A stretch of 64,000 bases of DNA from Stygiobacter sp. RIFOXYC2_FULL_38_25 (GTDB taxonomy: Bacteria > Bacteroidota > Ignavibacteria > Ignavibacteriales > Melioribacteraceae): the NCBI GenBank assembly GCA_001803165.1, contig MHAZ01000019.1, forward strand, positions 62,001 to 126,000. The letters run 5' to 3'. Below are positions 54,247-62,483 of the stretch, in pieces; within the stretch, counting starts at the first letter, position 1; the number at the start of each line of letters is the position of its first letter. The notes below the pieces were generated by a model. That model was not told the origin of the DNA. It did not search any database and was given only the letters and a program-made list of their open reading frames with translations. The position numbers and the translations under genes were made by a program.

Positions 54247-55386
54247 ATGCAACTGCAAACAAAAACAATTCACGCGGGTGTGAACAAAGACAGCGCGTAC
54301 AACAGCATCATTACACCTATTTATCAAACATCAACTTTCAGATTTGAAGATATAGGAACAACGAAAGGGTATGATTACACCCGTACAGGTAATCCGACCA
54401 GAACTGCTTTAGAAGAAAACATTGCCGCACTTGAAGGCGGAACTTGCGCAAGAGTTATTGCTTCCGGTATGGCTGCTATAACGGTTACGCTTCACTTCTT
54501 CAAAAGCGGCGATAATATTATCTGCACAAATGATTGCTATGGCGGAACAGAGAGACTGCTGCGCCTTTACTCAGAAACATTCGGATTTGAGATTACCTAC
54601 GTTGATATGAAGGATCATGAAGCAATTCAAAAAGCAATACAACCGAAGACAAAAGCAATTTGGATTGAGACACCGAGCAATCCATTGCTAAACATTTATG
54701 ATATTAAAGCTATATGCGAGATTGCTCACAACAATAATGCGCTTGCAATAGTTGATAATACTTTTCTCTCACCTGTAAACCAAAGACCGCTTGAATTAGG
54801 AGCCGACATTGTTGTACACTCAACAACCAAATATTTAAACGGGCACAGTGATGTTGTAGGCGGTGCAATTGTTGTTAATCAACCGCAACTAGCTGAGAAG
54901 TTACATTATTTAGTAAACGCATTGGGACAAGGAGAAGCTCCGTTTGATGCATGGCTTGTTTTAAGAGGAATAAAAACTTTAGTACCAAGAATGAAAGCAC
55001 ATGAAGTGAATGCTAATGCCGTAGCAAGATCATTGGCTAAGAATAAAAATGTACTAAAAGTAAACTATCCCGGATTAGAAACGCATCCGCAACACGAGCT
55101 TGCTAAAAAGCAACAATTCGGTTTTGGCGGAATGATTTCTTTTGAAGTTAACGGTGATATTGGTAAAGTCAACAAGGTGTTAACATCAACTAAGATTTTT
55201 TCTTTAGCGGAATCTTTAGGAGGAATAGAATCTTTGATATGCCACCCGGCAACCATGACTCACGCGTCAATGGATCCAGCCTTGAAAGCAAAAGTTGGTA
55301 TAAATGAAAGACTAATCCGCCTTTCGGTAGGAATTGAAGACACAAATGATCTTATCCAGGATTTGGAACAAGCGCTATTGTTCTAA
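54247..55386 (+). CDS. metB: Cys/Met-metabolism PLP enzyme, cystathionine gamma-synthase type
   Basis: 379-residue PLP enzyme of the cystathionine gamma-synthase family. The PLP lysine is Lys195 (HSTTKYLNGHSD); other landmarks are YTRTGNPTR, SGMAAI, the ETPSNPLL loop and VDNTFLSP. Length and sequence do not separate gamma-synthase from gamma-lyase or O-acylhomoserine sulfhydrylase. Control by a SAM riboswitch points to methionine synthesis, so gamma-synthase is favoured. It is transcribed away from cysK. Confidence 0.85.
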   Translation: MQLQTKTIHAGVNKDSAYNSIITPIYQTSTFRFEDIGTTKGYDYTRTGNPTRTALEENIAALEGGTCARVIASGMAAITVTLHFFKSGDNIICTNDCYGGTERLLRLYSETFGFEITYVDMKDHEAIQKAIQPKTKAIWIETPSNPLLNIYDIKAICEIAHNNNALAIVDNTFLSPVNQRPLELGADIVVHSTTKYLNGHSDVVGGAIVVNQPQLAEKLHYLVNALGQGEAPFDAWLVLRGIKTLVPRMKAHEVNANAVARSLAKNKNVLKVNYPGLETHPQHELAKKQQFGFGGMISFEVNGDIGKVNKVLTSTKIFSLAESLGGIESLICHPATMTHASMDPALKAKVGINERLIRLSVGIEDTNDLIQDLEQALLF

Positions 55387-55421
55387 CAAGAAATGATTCT
55401 ATACTAGGAATAAATTTTGAG

Positions 55422-55446
55422 CCCTTCATTAACTGAAGGGTTTTTT
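55422..55446 (+). terminator. Terminator after metB
   Basis: CCCTTCA-TTAAC-TGAAGGG (55422-55440) is followed by six T, 36 bp past the metB stop. It also separates the convergent permease gene. Confidence 0.88.
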
Positions 55447-55502
55447 GTGAATAACAAAAATTTGAAGTCTGAAACAACTTTATATTTTGACGATGCTTAC
55501 AA

Positions 55503-56753
55503 TCAGTTGAAAAACTTATGCCCGCTGAATTTTAGTTGTAATTTTCTTGCCACTTTGTTCGCTAAGAATAAAATGAGAACGATTGTTACTGAGGGGAACA
55601 ATAAAATCCACCAGGCATGTTTAATATAGAACTGCCCTTCTTGAACCATCTGACCAAGTGTTGGATAAACGTGGTTTCCGGTTAATCCCAAGAAACTTAA
55701 CGACGACTCTGCTATTATAATGTTTGCAAATTGGAAAATGACATTAACGGTGATGGAAGGCATTAGAAAAGGAATAATTTCTTTTCTAAGTATGGCTAGT
55801 TTGTTCATACCTAATTGTTGAGAAGTAATTATGAAGTTTTTTGATTTTATTGAAATCACTTCTCCTCTGACAATCTTAAATAAACTCATCCAGCTGGCGA
55901 AACCGATTACGAAAATCACATTAAATAGAGAGTTGCCGTACAACGATAAGAAGAGAATTACTAAGAAGATTGCCGGAAACGCCAAAAACATATCTGTAAA
56001 GCTATTTAAGATTTTACCGGCGGACCTTGAATAATAACCGGCTAGAAAACCAAGCAGCACGCCAAAAATTAAAGTTACAATTACAGCACCTATTCCAATG
56101 AACACAGATAATCTTGTTGCGTAAATCAATCTCGAAAAGACATCTCTGCCATATTCATCAGTTCCCAACAGAAAACAAATCTTAGAGTATTGGTTATTCT
56201 GCTTTCTACTTGTTCCGTTGGCTAACTGTTGTGCAGCCCCACCAGCATCTATTAAATAATAATCGTCATCAACTACTTCGCGCATAACAGTTTTTTTAAA
56301 TTCCGCAAATTCAGCAATGGGATTGCTATGTTTGCTATTACTTCCGGAATTTGTTACTAATGTTTTCACAGATACTGGCGGAAGATTTTTCGCTATTGAT
56401 AAATTGAATTGAAGGCTTGGATTAAATGGAGCAACGATTGCGCCGTATGTAATTATTAATACAAACACTATTGCTAATGATAAAGGCAGCCCGACTTTAT
56501 TACTGAGCATTTTCCATTTATTTCTTTTCAGTATCACTATAGCTGTACACAATATCAGTATGGAGATAGAAAGAAATTGGTCAATAAATTCAAGCGATAG
56601 ATTGTTCGTAAAATAGCCGGTATCTGTGAATGATAATTTGGCAAACAAATAAAAAAGAATTAGCGAATTAGATATCTCACCAAGCCTTGCTATAATTAGA
56701 GCAAAGCTAACGAGTAGAATTATATGCCACGTGAGTATTCTTGTTGGTTTCAT
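55503..56753 (-). CDS. Peptide-type ABC transporter permease (DppC-like) with long N-terminal extension
   Basis: 416 residues. The core (about 195-416) is a DppC/OppC permease with GTDEYGRDVFSRLIYATRLS, the BPD_transp fold and the EAA-like loop around SQQLGMNKLAILRKEIIP. Usual family length is about 300; here about 110 residues of extra N-terminal sequence add further membrane segments (10-45, 55-75, 85-110). A long extracytoplasmic loop (about 115-190) follows. It overlaps the upstream permease gene by four bases (ATGA), indicating coupled translation. It imports oligopeptides or a similar solute with the genes that follow. Confidence 0.87.
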   Translation of the reverse strand: MKPTRILTWHIILLVSFALIIARLGEISNSLILFYLFAKLSFTDTGYFTNNLSLEFIDQFLSISILILCTAIVILKRNKWKMLSNKVGLPLSLAIVFVLIITYGAIVAPFNPSLQFNLSIAKNLPPVSVKTLVTNSGSNSKHSNPIAEFAEFKKTVMREVVDDDYYLIDAGGAAQQLANGTSRKQNNQYSKICFLLGTDEYGRDVFSRLIYATRLSVFIGIGAVIVTLIFGVLLGFLAGYYSRSAGKILNSFTDMFLAFPAIFLVILFLSLYGNSLFNVIFVIGFASWMSLFKIVRGEVISIKSKNFIITSQQLGMNKLAILRKEIIPFLMPSITVNVIFQFANIIIAESSLSFLGLTGNHVYPTLGQMVQEGQFYIKHAWWILLFPSVTIVLILFLANKVARKLQLKFSGHKFFN

Positions 56754-57733
56754 TCGAAATACTCTGAAGCCAGCCTTTTATTAATATTCACTTTAACCAC
56801 ATCTGCAACTGTATTTGCTATAATGACCAAAATTGCTGAGACGAAAACACATCCTACGACAAGAGGATAATCTCTAGTTAGAATAGCATCCACAATTAGT
56901 CTGCCCATACCGGGCAACCCAAAAATATTTTCTGTAATAAGGGTTCCGCTTAGAAGTATACTAAGCTCGGTTCCTAAAACCGATATCAAAGGCTCTACAG
57001 AGTTGGGCAGAACATGTTTTCTAAAAATTATTTTCTCATTCTCTCCGCACGATCTTAAAAACAAAACGAAACTTCTCTTATAAACTTCGTCTATGTTATT
57101 TCTTAGATAACCATAAAAAACAATGATCCCGGGAAGCGACAAAGTTGCCAAAGGAAGTATTAAATGCACCGAGTAATTAATTAGTTTGTCCCAAACAGAA
57201 GCATTATCAAAATCAATTGAATGGAGACCTGACATTGGCAAAAGATTTAGCTGTAGTGAAAAAATGAATATCAAAAACATTCCAACTATCATTGTGGGGA
57301 TTGAGTAAAATACCAGATTGATCTTGCCAAGTAGTCTATCTAAAAGAGAATTTCTTCTCTGTGAAATAAAGAATACCAGTAATAGTGAAATTGAAATCTG
57401 TAAACTGAAACTGATTGTAGCGAAGATGAGAGTGAATGGCAGTGTATTCCAGATAACAGACATCACCGGAATTCTGTAATTGTAGGAGATGCCGAATTCA
57501 CCGGAAAAAATATTTTTAATAAAAATTAAGTATTGTTCTAACAGCGGTTTATCCAGCAGAAAAGATTTTTTAATCTTTTCCAATAATAGGGGACTCAACT
57601 CGGGAGAAAGAAATCTTTGAGTTGGGTCTCCAGGTGCTAATCTTAATAACAGAAATATAAAGCTGGTTATTAAGAATAATATGAGTGCTGTAGAGAATAG
57701 GCGTTTTCGAAAGATTGTCCAAAAATTTTTCAT
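56750..57733 (-). CDS. Peptide-type ABC transporter permease (DppB-like)
   Basis: 327 residues with the DppB opening (FLLLRLAPGDPTQRFLSPE), six membrane segments and the coupling loop (YKRSFVLFLRSCGENEKIIFRKHVLPNS quoted in part: GENEKIIFRKHVLPNS), then GTLITENIFGLPGMG. It starts three bases after the binding-protein gene. It forms the transmembrane pair with the DppC-like permease. Confidence 0.9.
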   Translation of the reverse strand: MKNFWTIFRKRLFSTALILFLITSFIFLLLRLAPGDPTQRFLSPELSPLLLEKIKKSFLLDKPLLEQYLIFIKNIFSGEFGISYNYRIPVMSVIWNTLPFTLIFATISFSLQISISLLLVFFISQRRNSLLDRLLGKINLVFYSIPTMIVGMFLIFIFSLQLNLLPMSGLHSIDFDNASVWDKLINYSVHLILPLATLSLPGIIVFYGYLRNNIDEVYKRSFVLFLRSCGENEKIIFRKHVLPNSVEPLISVLGTELSILLSGTLITENIFGLPGMGRLIVDAILTRDYPLVVGCVFVSAILVIIANTVADVVKVNINKRLASEYFE

Positions 57734-57736
57734 TTC

Positions 57737-59386
57737 TTATTGTGCTAATTCCCATGTCCAACATTTTTGTACTGCCCCCAATGGATTAATTTTCATGTTT
57801 TTAATTCTCTTGTTGTAGCCCACTATGTTATCAATCCAAAAAAGAAACAACGCCGGCTGTTCATCATATATAATCTGCTGGAATTCGCGAAGTGTATTTG
57901 CGTATTCGCTCTTAGTTAGTTTTTTCTCAAGATTATCTAAAAGCCAATCAACCCTCAAATTCTTATAGCCATAAACATTTGCTTGTGCTATCTGAGTATC
58001 GGAATACCAATATGGTTTCAAATCCAATGGAATAGGCACCATCCATCCGGCTATCCAGGCTTCCAACTCTTTATTAAACATTTTTTCGAAAAAGACTGCA
58101 GGTTCTAAAGTATTTAGTTTAACATCAATTCCCACAGCTTTTAAATTATTTTGGAAAATTGTCGCGCTATAATTTCTTAAAGGATTACCAGAGGGAATTG
58201 ACAATGTAAACTCAAACTTCTTTCCATCTTTTTCTATCACACCGTCGCCATCATTATCTTTCCACCCTGCATTTTGAAGTAGTTCCTTCGCTTTCTGCAA
58301 ATCATATTTGAAAGAAATTAAATCACTATTAAAGGAAGATTTAAATATTGGGGCAATTGGACCGGTCATCAGTTCACCATTTCCTAATAAATATTCCTTT
58401 AGAATGGACTCACGGTTTAAAGCAAACGACAGAGCTTTTCTAATATTCTTATTACCGAATAATTGATTTGAGCCTTGATTTTCTTTTTCTGAACCAACAT
58501 TCTTTAGACCAAGGTAATCATACTCTCTTCCTCTTCTAGCTATCATTACAATATCATTATCGGATTTCAGATCACGCATATCTTCCGGACTAATATTTTC
58601 TGTAATATCAATCTCACCTTTCCTGAGCTGATTAATTCTGGAATTATAATCCGGGATAACTTTGAATATGATCTTATCAATAGTGTTGCCATTCACTAAA
58701 ACTGATTTAGCATTTTTAACAAGCTGGATACTTTGATTTCTATCCCACTTGTCAAGTATATACGGTCCACTGCCGATGGGTTTAAACCCAATATCGGAAG
58801 TAGCCAATTCTTCTCGTTTGATGTTCTTGAATAAATGCTTAGGCAAAATCGGCATATCAAAATCAAAAGTAGAAGTTGGGACGTTTGGTTTAAACTTTAT
58901 TTCGAGTCGAGTCGGGCTTATTATTTTGAAAGTTTTTTCTAAATCTATGCTTAAATCTTGGTTCAGATAATAGTTGTTAAAAATTCCATAAAATCGGCTC
59001 TGGACTTTGGGGTCGGAGTACAAATCAAATGAATATACAATATCATCGGTAGTGACTTTATCACCGTCGCTCCACTTAATATCATCTCGTATTGTAATTA
59101 GGACAGAGCTTGAATCTCCATTCCATTCTATTTTTTTCGCTAGCAGAGGATAGGAAATCACTTCTCCCTTTTCACTATCCCAATCATACCCTACTAAGGC
59201 TAGATAGATTAGCTCGGATATGTTTGCTTCCGCCTCGCGAGAAACATATAAAGGATTAAGCGTGGTTACATCAGAATCCAGTCCTATAACCACTGCTTGA
59301 TGATTATTTAACTGTGGCTCTGTGCAGCTTACAGTTAAACAAATGACTGATAGTAGTGTAATACAAGATTTTATTAGCCGGCTCAT
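57737..59386 (-). CDS. Peptide-type ABC transporter substrate-binding lipoprotein
   Basis: 549 residues of the SBP_bac_5 (DppA/OppA) family. The lipobox (LTVSC) puts the lipidated Cys near residue 21. Family signatures include TLNPLYVSREAEANISELIY, IKWSDGDKVTTDDIVYSFD, PIGSGPYILDKWDRNQ, IRKALSFALNR and YDEQPALFLFW. It contains DNDGDGVIEKDG, a calcium-loop-like insertion often seen in these proteins. It is transcribed divergently from the two ATPase genes across 74 bp. Confidence 0.92.
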   Translation of the reverse strand: MSRLIKSCITLLSVICLTVSCTEPQLNNHQAVVIGLDSDVTTLNPLYVSREAEANISELIYLALVGYDWDSEKGEVISYPLLAKKIEWNGDSSSVLITIRDDIKWSDGDKVTTDDIVYSFDLYSDPKVQSRFYGIFNNYYLNQDLSIDLEKTFKIISPTRLEIKFKPNVPTSTFDFDMPILPKHLFKNIKREELATSDIGFKPIGSGPYILDKWDRNQSIQLVKNAKSVLVNGNTIDKIIFKVIPDYNSRINQLRKGEIDITENISPEDMRDLKSDNDIVMIARRGREYDYLGLKNVGSEKENQGSNQLFGNKNIRKALSFALNRESILKEYLLGNGELMTGPIAPIFKSSFNSDLISFKYDLQKAKELLQNAGWKDNDGDGVIEKDGKKFEFTLSIPSGNPLRNYSATIFQNNLKAVGIDVKLNTLEPAVFFEKMFNKELEAWIAGWMVPIPLDLKPYWYSDTQIAQANVYGYKNLRVDWLLDNLEKKLTKSEYANTLREFQQIIYDEQPALFLFWIDNIVGYNKRIKNMKINPLGAVQKCWTWELAQ

Positions 59387-59460
59387 TTAGAATTATGTAT
59401 TTAGGTTTAATAATTTATAAAATATTAAATATCTTCGATTGGTTAATTTAAGATAAGGAT

Positions 59461-60240
59461 ATGACGGATAAACCAACAGACATAATCGGAGAGGAAGATA
59501 AAATAATTTGTACGGTAGATATTGGTGCGATTAAAATTACCGCCGGGCATCATACAAAAACTGTTCTCCGGAATTTTCATTGTAAATTTGAGCGGGATTT
59601 GGTTTATGCAATTCTCGGGAAAAATGGAACCGGAAAAACCACACTCCTTAATTCAATTTCTAGGATTTTAGATGAAAATCACTACAATGTAGAGGGTGAA
59701 ATTTTCATCAACCAAAATGATGTTCTTACTTGCAGCAACGAAGGTATGCAAGCAATTAGAAGGAACTTTGTAAGATATATTTTCCAAGACTCTCAAAATT
59801 TATTTGATCCTCTTAAAAAAGTAAGTTATTACTTCCAAGATGTTATAGCCGCCGAGAGAAACACACTAGCCGAGCTCTTTGATTATTTTCTTCTATCTAA
59901 AATGGAGAATATTCTGGATTCATATCCACATGAGCTAAGTATAGGCATGGCTCAAAGGGTTGCGCTAATATTTGGGTTTATTTCTAATTCTAAGTTACTC
60001 TTACTTGATGAGCCAAATTCTGCTATTGATCTGCCGATTTCAAATTTATTAAGTAAGAAACTTATAGAGCATTCAAGAGAAAAATTAACCGCCATAGTTT
60101 TTACGACTCAGGATATTAACTTTGCAATCAAAACAGCAGATAACATTATAGTGATCACAAACTCCGGTTGCCTTGAATATGCCAATTCATCTGCCGATCA
60201 GTTACAATTAAAAGAAACACTAAAAGACAATCTTAATTAA
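59461..60240 (+). CDS. ABC transporter ATPase (DppD-like)
   Basis: 259 residues with Walker A GKNGTGKTT, a signature-like LSIGMAQRV (usual form LSGGMQQR), Walker B LLLLDEP and a Q loop (YIFQDSQNLFDP). The C-terminal oligopeptide/HPY region is missing and the chain is about 60 residues shorter than typical DppD. The D loop reads NSAID. The degraded signature suggests the asymmetric, less active site of a heterodimer with the next gene product. Confidence 0.85.
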   Translation: MTDKPTDIIGEEDKIICTVDIGAIKITAGHHTKTVLRNFHCKFERDLVYAILGKNGTGKTTLLNSISRILDENHYNVEGEIFINQNDVLTCSNEGMQAIRRNFVRYIFQDSQNLFDPLKKVSYYFQDVIAAERNTLAELFDYFLLSKMENILDSYPHELSIGMAQRVALIFGFISNSKLLLLDEPNSAIDLPISNLLSKKLIEHSREKLTAIVFTTQDINFAIKTADNIIVITNSGCLEYANSSADQLQLKETLKDNLN

Positions 60241-60249
60241 CTAAGGCTT

Positions 60250-61146
60250 ATGGATAAATTAGTTACGCTCGAATCTATTTCATATTCTGCTAAAAAGCAG
60301 AGTCATATTTTCGGCGATGAGCGTCAAATTAGAATTATTGATGACGTTTCGTTTAATATTAATAAGGGTGAAATACTGGGCATTGTGGGAGAATCCGGCA
60401 GTGGAAAAACCACGCTGGCGAAAATAATTGCCGGCATTCTGAGTAACGATTTAGGAAAAGTAACCTGTCAATTCAGCAGCAACCATGATAAGGCGAGACG
60501 GGTTCAACTTCTTTTTCAGAATTCGGAATATCTTATCAATCCTTTACGAAGAATCCGTGATATTTTGAGCGACATACAATCAGATAGTAGTGAGATTCTA
60601 AAAGTAATCGGCGATCTTGGTCTAGCGCCAACTATTCTTGATCAAATGGGTTATCAAGTAAGCGGCGGCGAGAGACAAAGGATTGGTTTAGCCCGCTTGC
60701 TGCTAACAAATCCCGAACTGCTGATTTTGGATGAGCCTTTTGCAGCACAGGACTTTGCATCAAAGGAAAAGATTAGAAGTATCATCAAAAACCTCAACAC
60801 ACAAAGAAAAATTACTATTGTATGTATTAGCCACGAATTAGAAATTCTTAAGAATTTGACTGATAGAATAGTTGTTTTGCAAGCTGGTAGAATTGTAGAA
60901 CAATCTGATAACGTTCACTTTTTCTCTAGACCGAAACATCCATACTCAAAATATTTGATTGAAGCTGACGAGTACAAATTAACGGCAAAACCAAGTACGT
61001 TTCAAGAAAACTCGGATATACAACTTTGCGGATTTTTTTCGAGATGTGACAGAGGAACTATCCAATGCAAAATAAAGATAGAAAAGCATGAGGATGATTA
61101 TTCAATCACTTATTGTAACCATCCTTATTCGAATTCTATCAGTTAA
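60250..61146 (+). CDS. ABC transporter ATPase (DppF-like)
   Basis: 298 residues: Walker A GESGSGKTT, canonical signature VSGGERQRIGLARLL, Walker B LLILDEPFAAQD and the switch His (CISHELEI). The tail has RPKHPYSKYLIEAD and four cysteines (CGFFSRC, QCK, YCNHPY) that resemble the Cys-rich, possibly Fe-S, region of Opp/Dpp ATPases. It starts nine bases after the first ATPase and its stop overlaps the convergent kinase gene by eight bases. Confidence 0.9.
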   Translation: MDKLVTLESISYSAKKQSHIFGDERQIRIIDDVSFNINKGEILGIVGESGSGKTTLAKIIAGILSNDLGKVTCQFSSNHDKARRVQLLFQNSEYLINPLRRIRDILSDIQSDSSEILKVIGDLGLAPTILDQMGYQVSGGERQRIGLARLLLTNPELLILDEPFAAQDFASKEKIRSIIKNLNTQRKITIVCISHELEILKNLTDRIVVLQAGRIVEQSDNVHFFSRPKHPYSKYLIEADEYKLTAKPSTFQENSDIQLCGFFSRCDRGTIQCKIKIEKHEDDYSITYCNHPYSNSIS

Positions 61147-62482
61147 AGACTACAAATACTTCTGTCCCTACGCCTTTTTCACTTTTCAAATCAATTGAGA
61201 GATTATTCATTTCTGCATATTTTTTTACAAGTGCGAGAGCAAGTCCATTGCCTTCAAACTTTCTAGTATGACCGGTATCTTCTTGTGTAAAAGGTTCGAA
61301 TAAATATTGTAAATATTCTTTAGAAATTCCCACGCCGGTATCACGAACGCTAATACAGTATTTACCCTCCCTGTTAAGGAACTGCTTAACTCTAATAGTT
61401 CCTTTTTGAGTAAACTTAACAGCGTTATCAATCAACTCTTGAATGATTTGATAAATCATAAATTTATCGCAAAGCACCTCGTTTATTTCAACAGACTTTT
61501 CATAAATAAAATACAATCCTTTGCCTCTGGCAATCACTTCGTAATTTGAAATTATCGGCTTAAGAACTTCTCCTTCTAAATTTATTTTTTCTTGGTGGAT
61601 CTCATAGTTACCGGAGATGATTTTGGACATTTCCATAATTTCATCAAGAGTTCTAATAATTCTATTACTTCCTTGTTCGAGCATTCTAAATATCTCATCA
61701 ATTTCCGCTGACTCGAGCGGAAAGTTGTTTGATTTCAATAACTGTGTGCTGCCTAATATTATATTAAAAGGAGTCCTAATTTCGTGAGACATTTGCGACA
61801 AGAAATGATTTTTTAGTTTTTCCAGTTTCTCAGCTTCTTGCCTGGTAATTTCTAGTTCTTGATAAGCTTTTTTCAATTTAAAATTTGCAGTTACCTGCCT
61901 TTGATGCATCATAGCATTATTAATAACTATTCCAGCCTGACTAGCTAATATTTCAAACATTTCTACAACTTCTTTGTTATCAATTTTATTCAGTATTTGA
62001 CTATCAACATAAATAACACCAAATTTTTCATTTTTAGTCATCAACGGAGCGCACATAATTGTTTGTAGTTTCAAATTAATTATGCTCTCGCTTGGATCGC
62101 TCGAACCATTAAGTGCCGATTCAATAAATTTTGATTGTCCGGTTTCATAGACATCATTAACAACAGTTGTGGATAATTTGAACAACTCCTGAGGCAGTGT
62201 TTTCCCTTCTGCATCTAAGCACAACATGTATTCAAGGTTGCCGTTTTCACTTTTTAAAACTATAAAACCACGTTCCGATTTTGTAATATTTATCGCATTA
62301 TTTAGAACTAATTCAAGTACCTCTGACAATACTAAAGAGCTGTTAATTTTCTTTAATATGTCCAGCACTAACTCAAGTTTGGAATTATTGCTTTCCCTTG
62401 GTTTAATTGTTTCTTCTATATTTTGTACAAATTCGGAAAGTTTCAAAGCAGCTCCGCTGTTTGTTTTAAATTTATTTTTCAA
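61139..62482 (-). CDS. GAF-domain sensor histidine kinase
   Basis: 447 residues, soluble: GAF domain (about 35-195; GFIVLKSENGN, MCAPLMTKNEKFGVIYVD), coiled coil (about 200-225), HisKA with His233 (QMSHEIRTPFNIILGS), and HATPase_c (ELIDNAVKFT, DTGVGIS, GNGLALALVKKY). No ATG is available; a TTG (62482) one base after the previous stop is the likely start, with no separate ribosome site, so translation must be coupled to the TPR gene. It may act with the TPR protein as one sensory unit. Confidence 0.85.
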   Translation of the reverse strand: MKNKFKTNSGAALKLSEFVQNIEETIKPRESNNSKLELVLDILKKINSSLVLSEVLELVLNNAINITKSERGFIVLKSENGNLEYMLCLDAEGKTLPQELFKLSTTVVNDVYETGQSKFIESALNGSSDPSESIINLKLQTIMCAPLMTKNEKFGVIYVDSQILNKIDNKEVVEMFEILASQAGIVINNAMMHQRQVTANFKLKKAYQELEITRQEAEKLEKLKNHFLSQMSHEIRTPFNIILGSTQLLKSNNFPLESAEIDEIFRMLEQGSNRIIRTLDEIMEMSKIISGNYEIHQEKINLEGEVLKPIISNYEVIARGKGLYFIYEKSVEINEVLCDKFMIYQIIQELIDNAVKFTQKGTIRVKQFLNREGKYCISVRDTGVGISKEYLQYLFEPFTQEDTGHTRKFEGNGLALALVKKYAEMNNLSIDLKSEKGVGTEVFVVFN

Positions 62483-62483
62483 A

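Noticed and set aside
59387-59460. Bacteroidetes-type promoter in the transporter divergent gap
   Set aside because: The gap is AT-rich with TTG and TAATTTA-like pieces, but no element fits both sequence and spacing.
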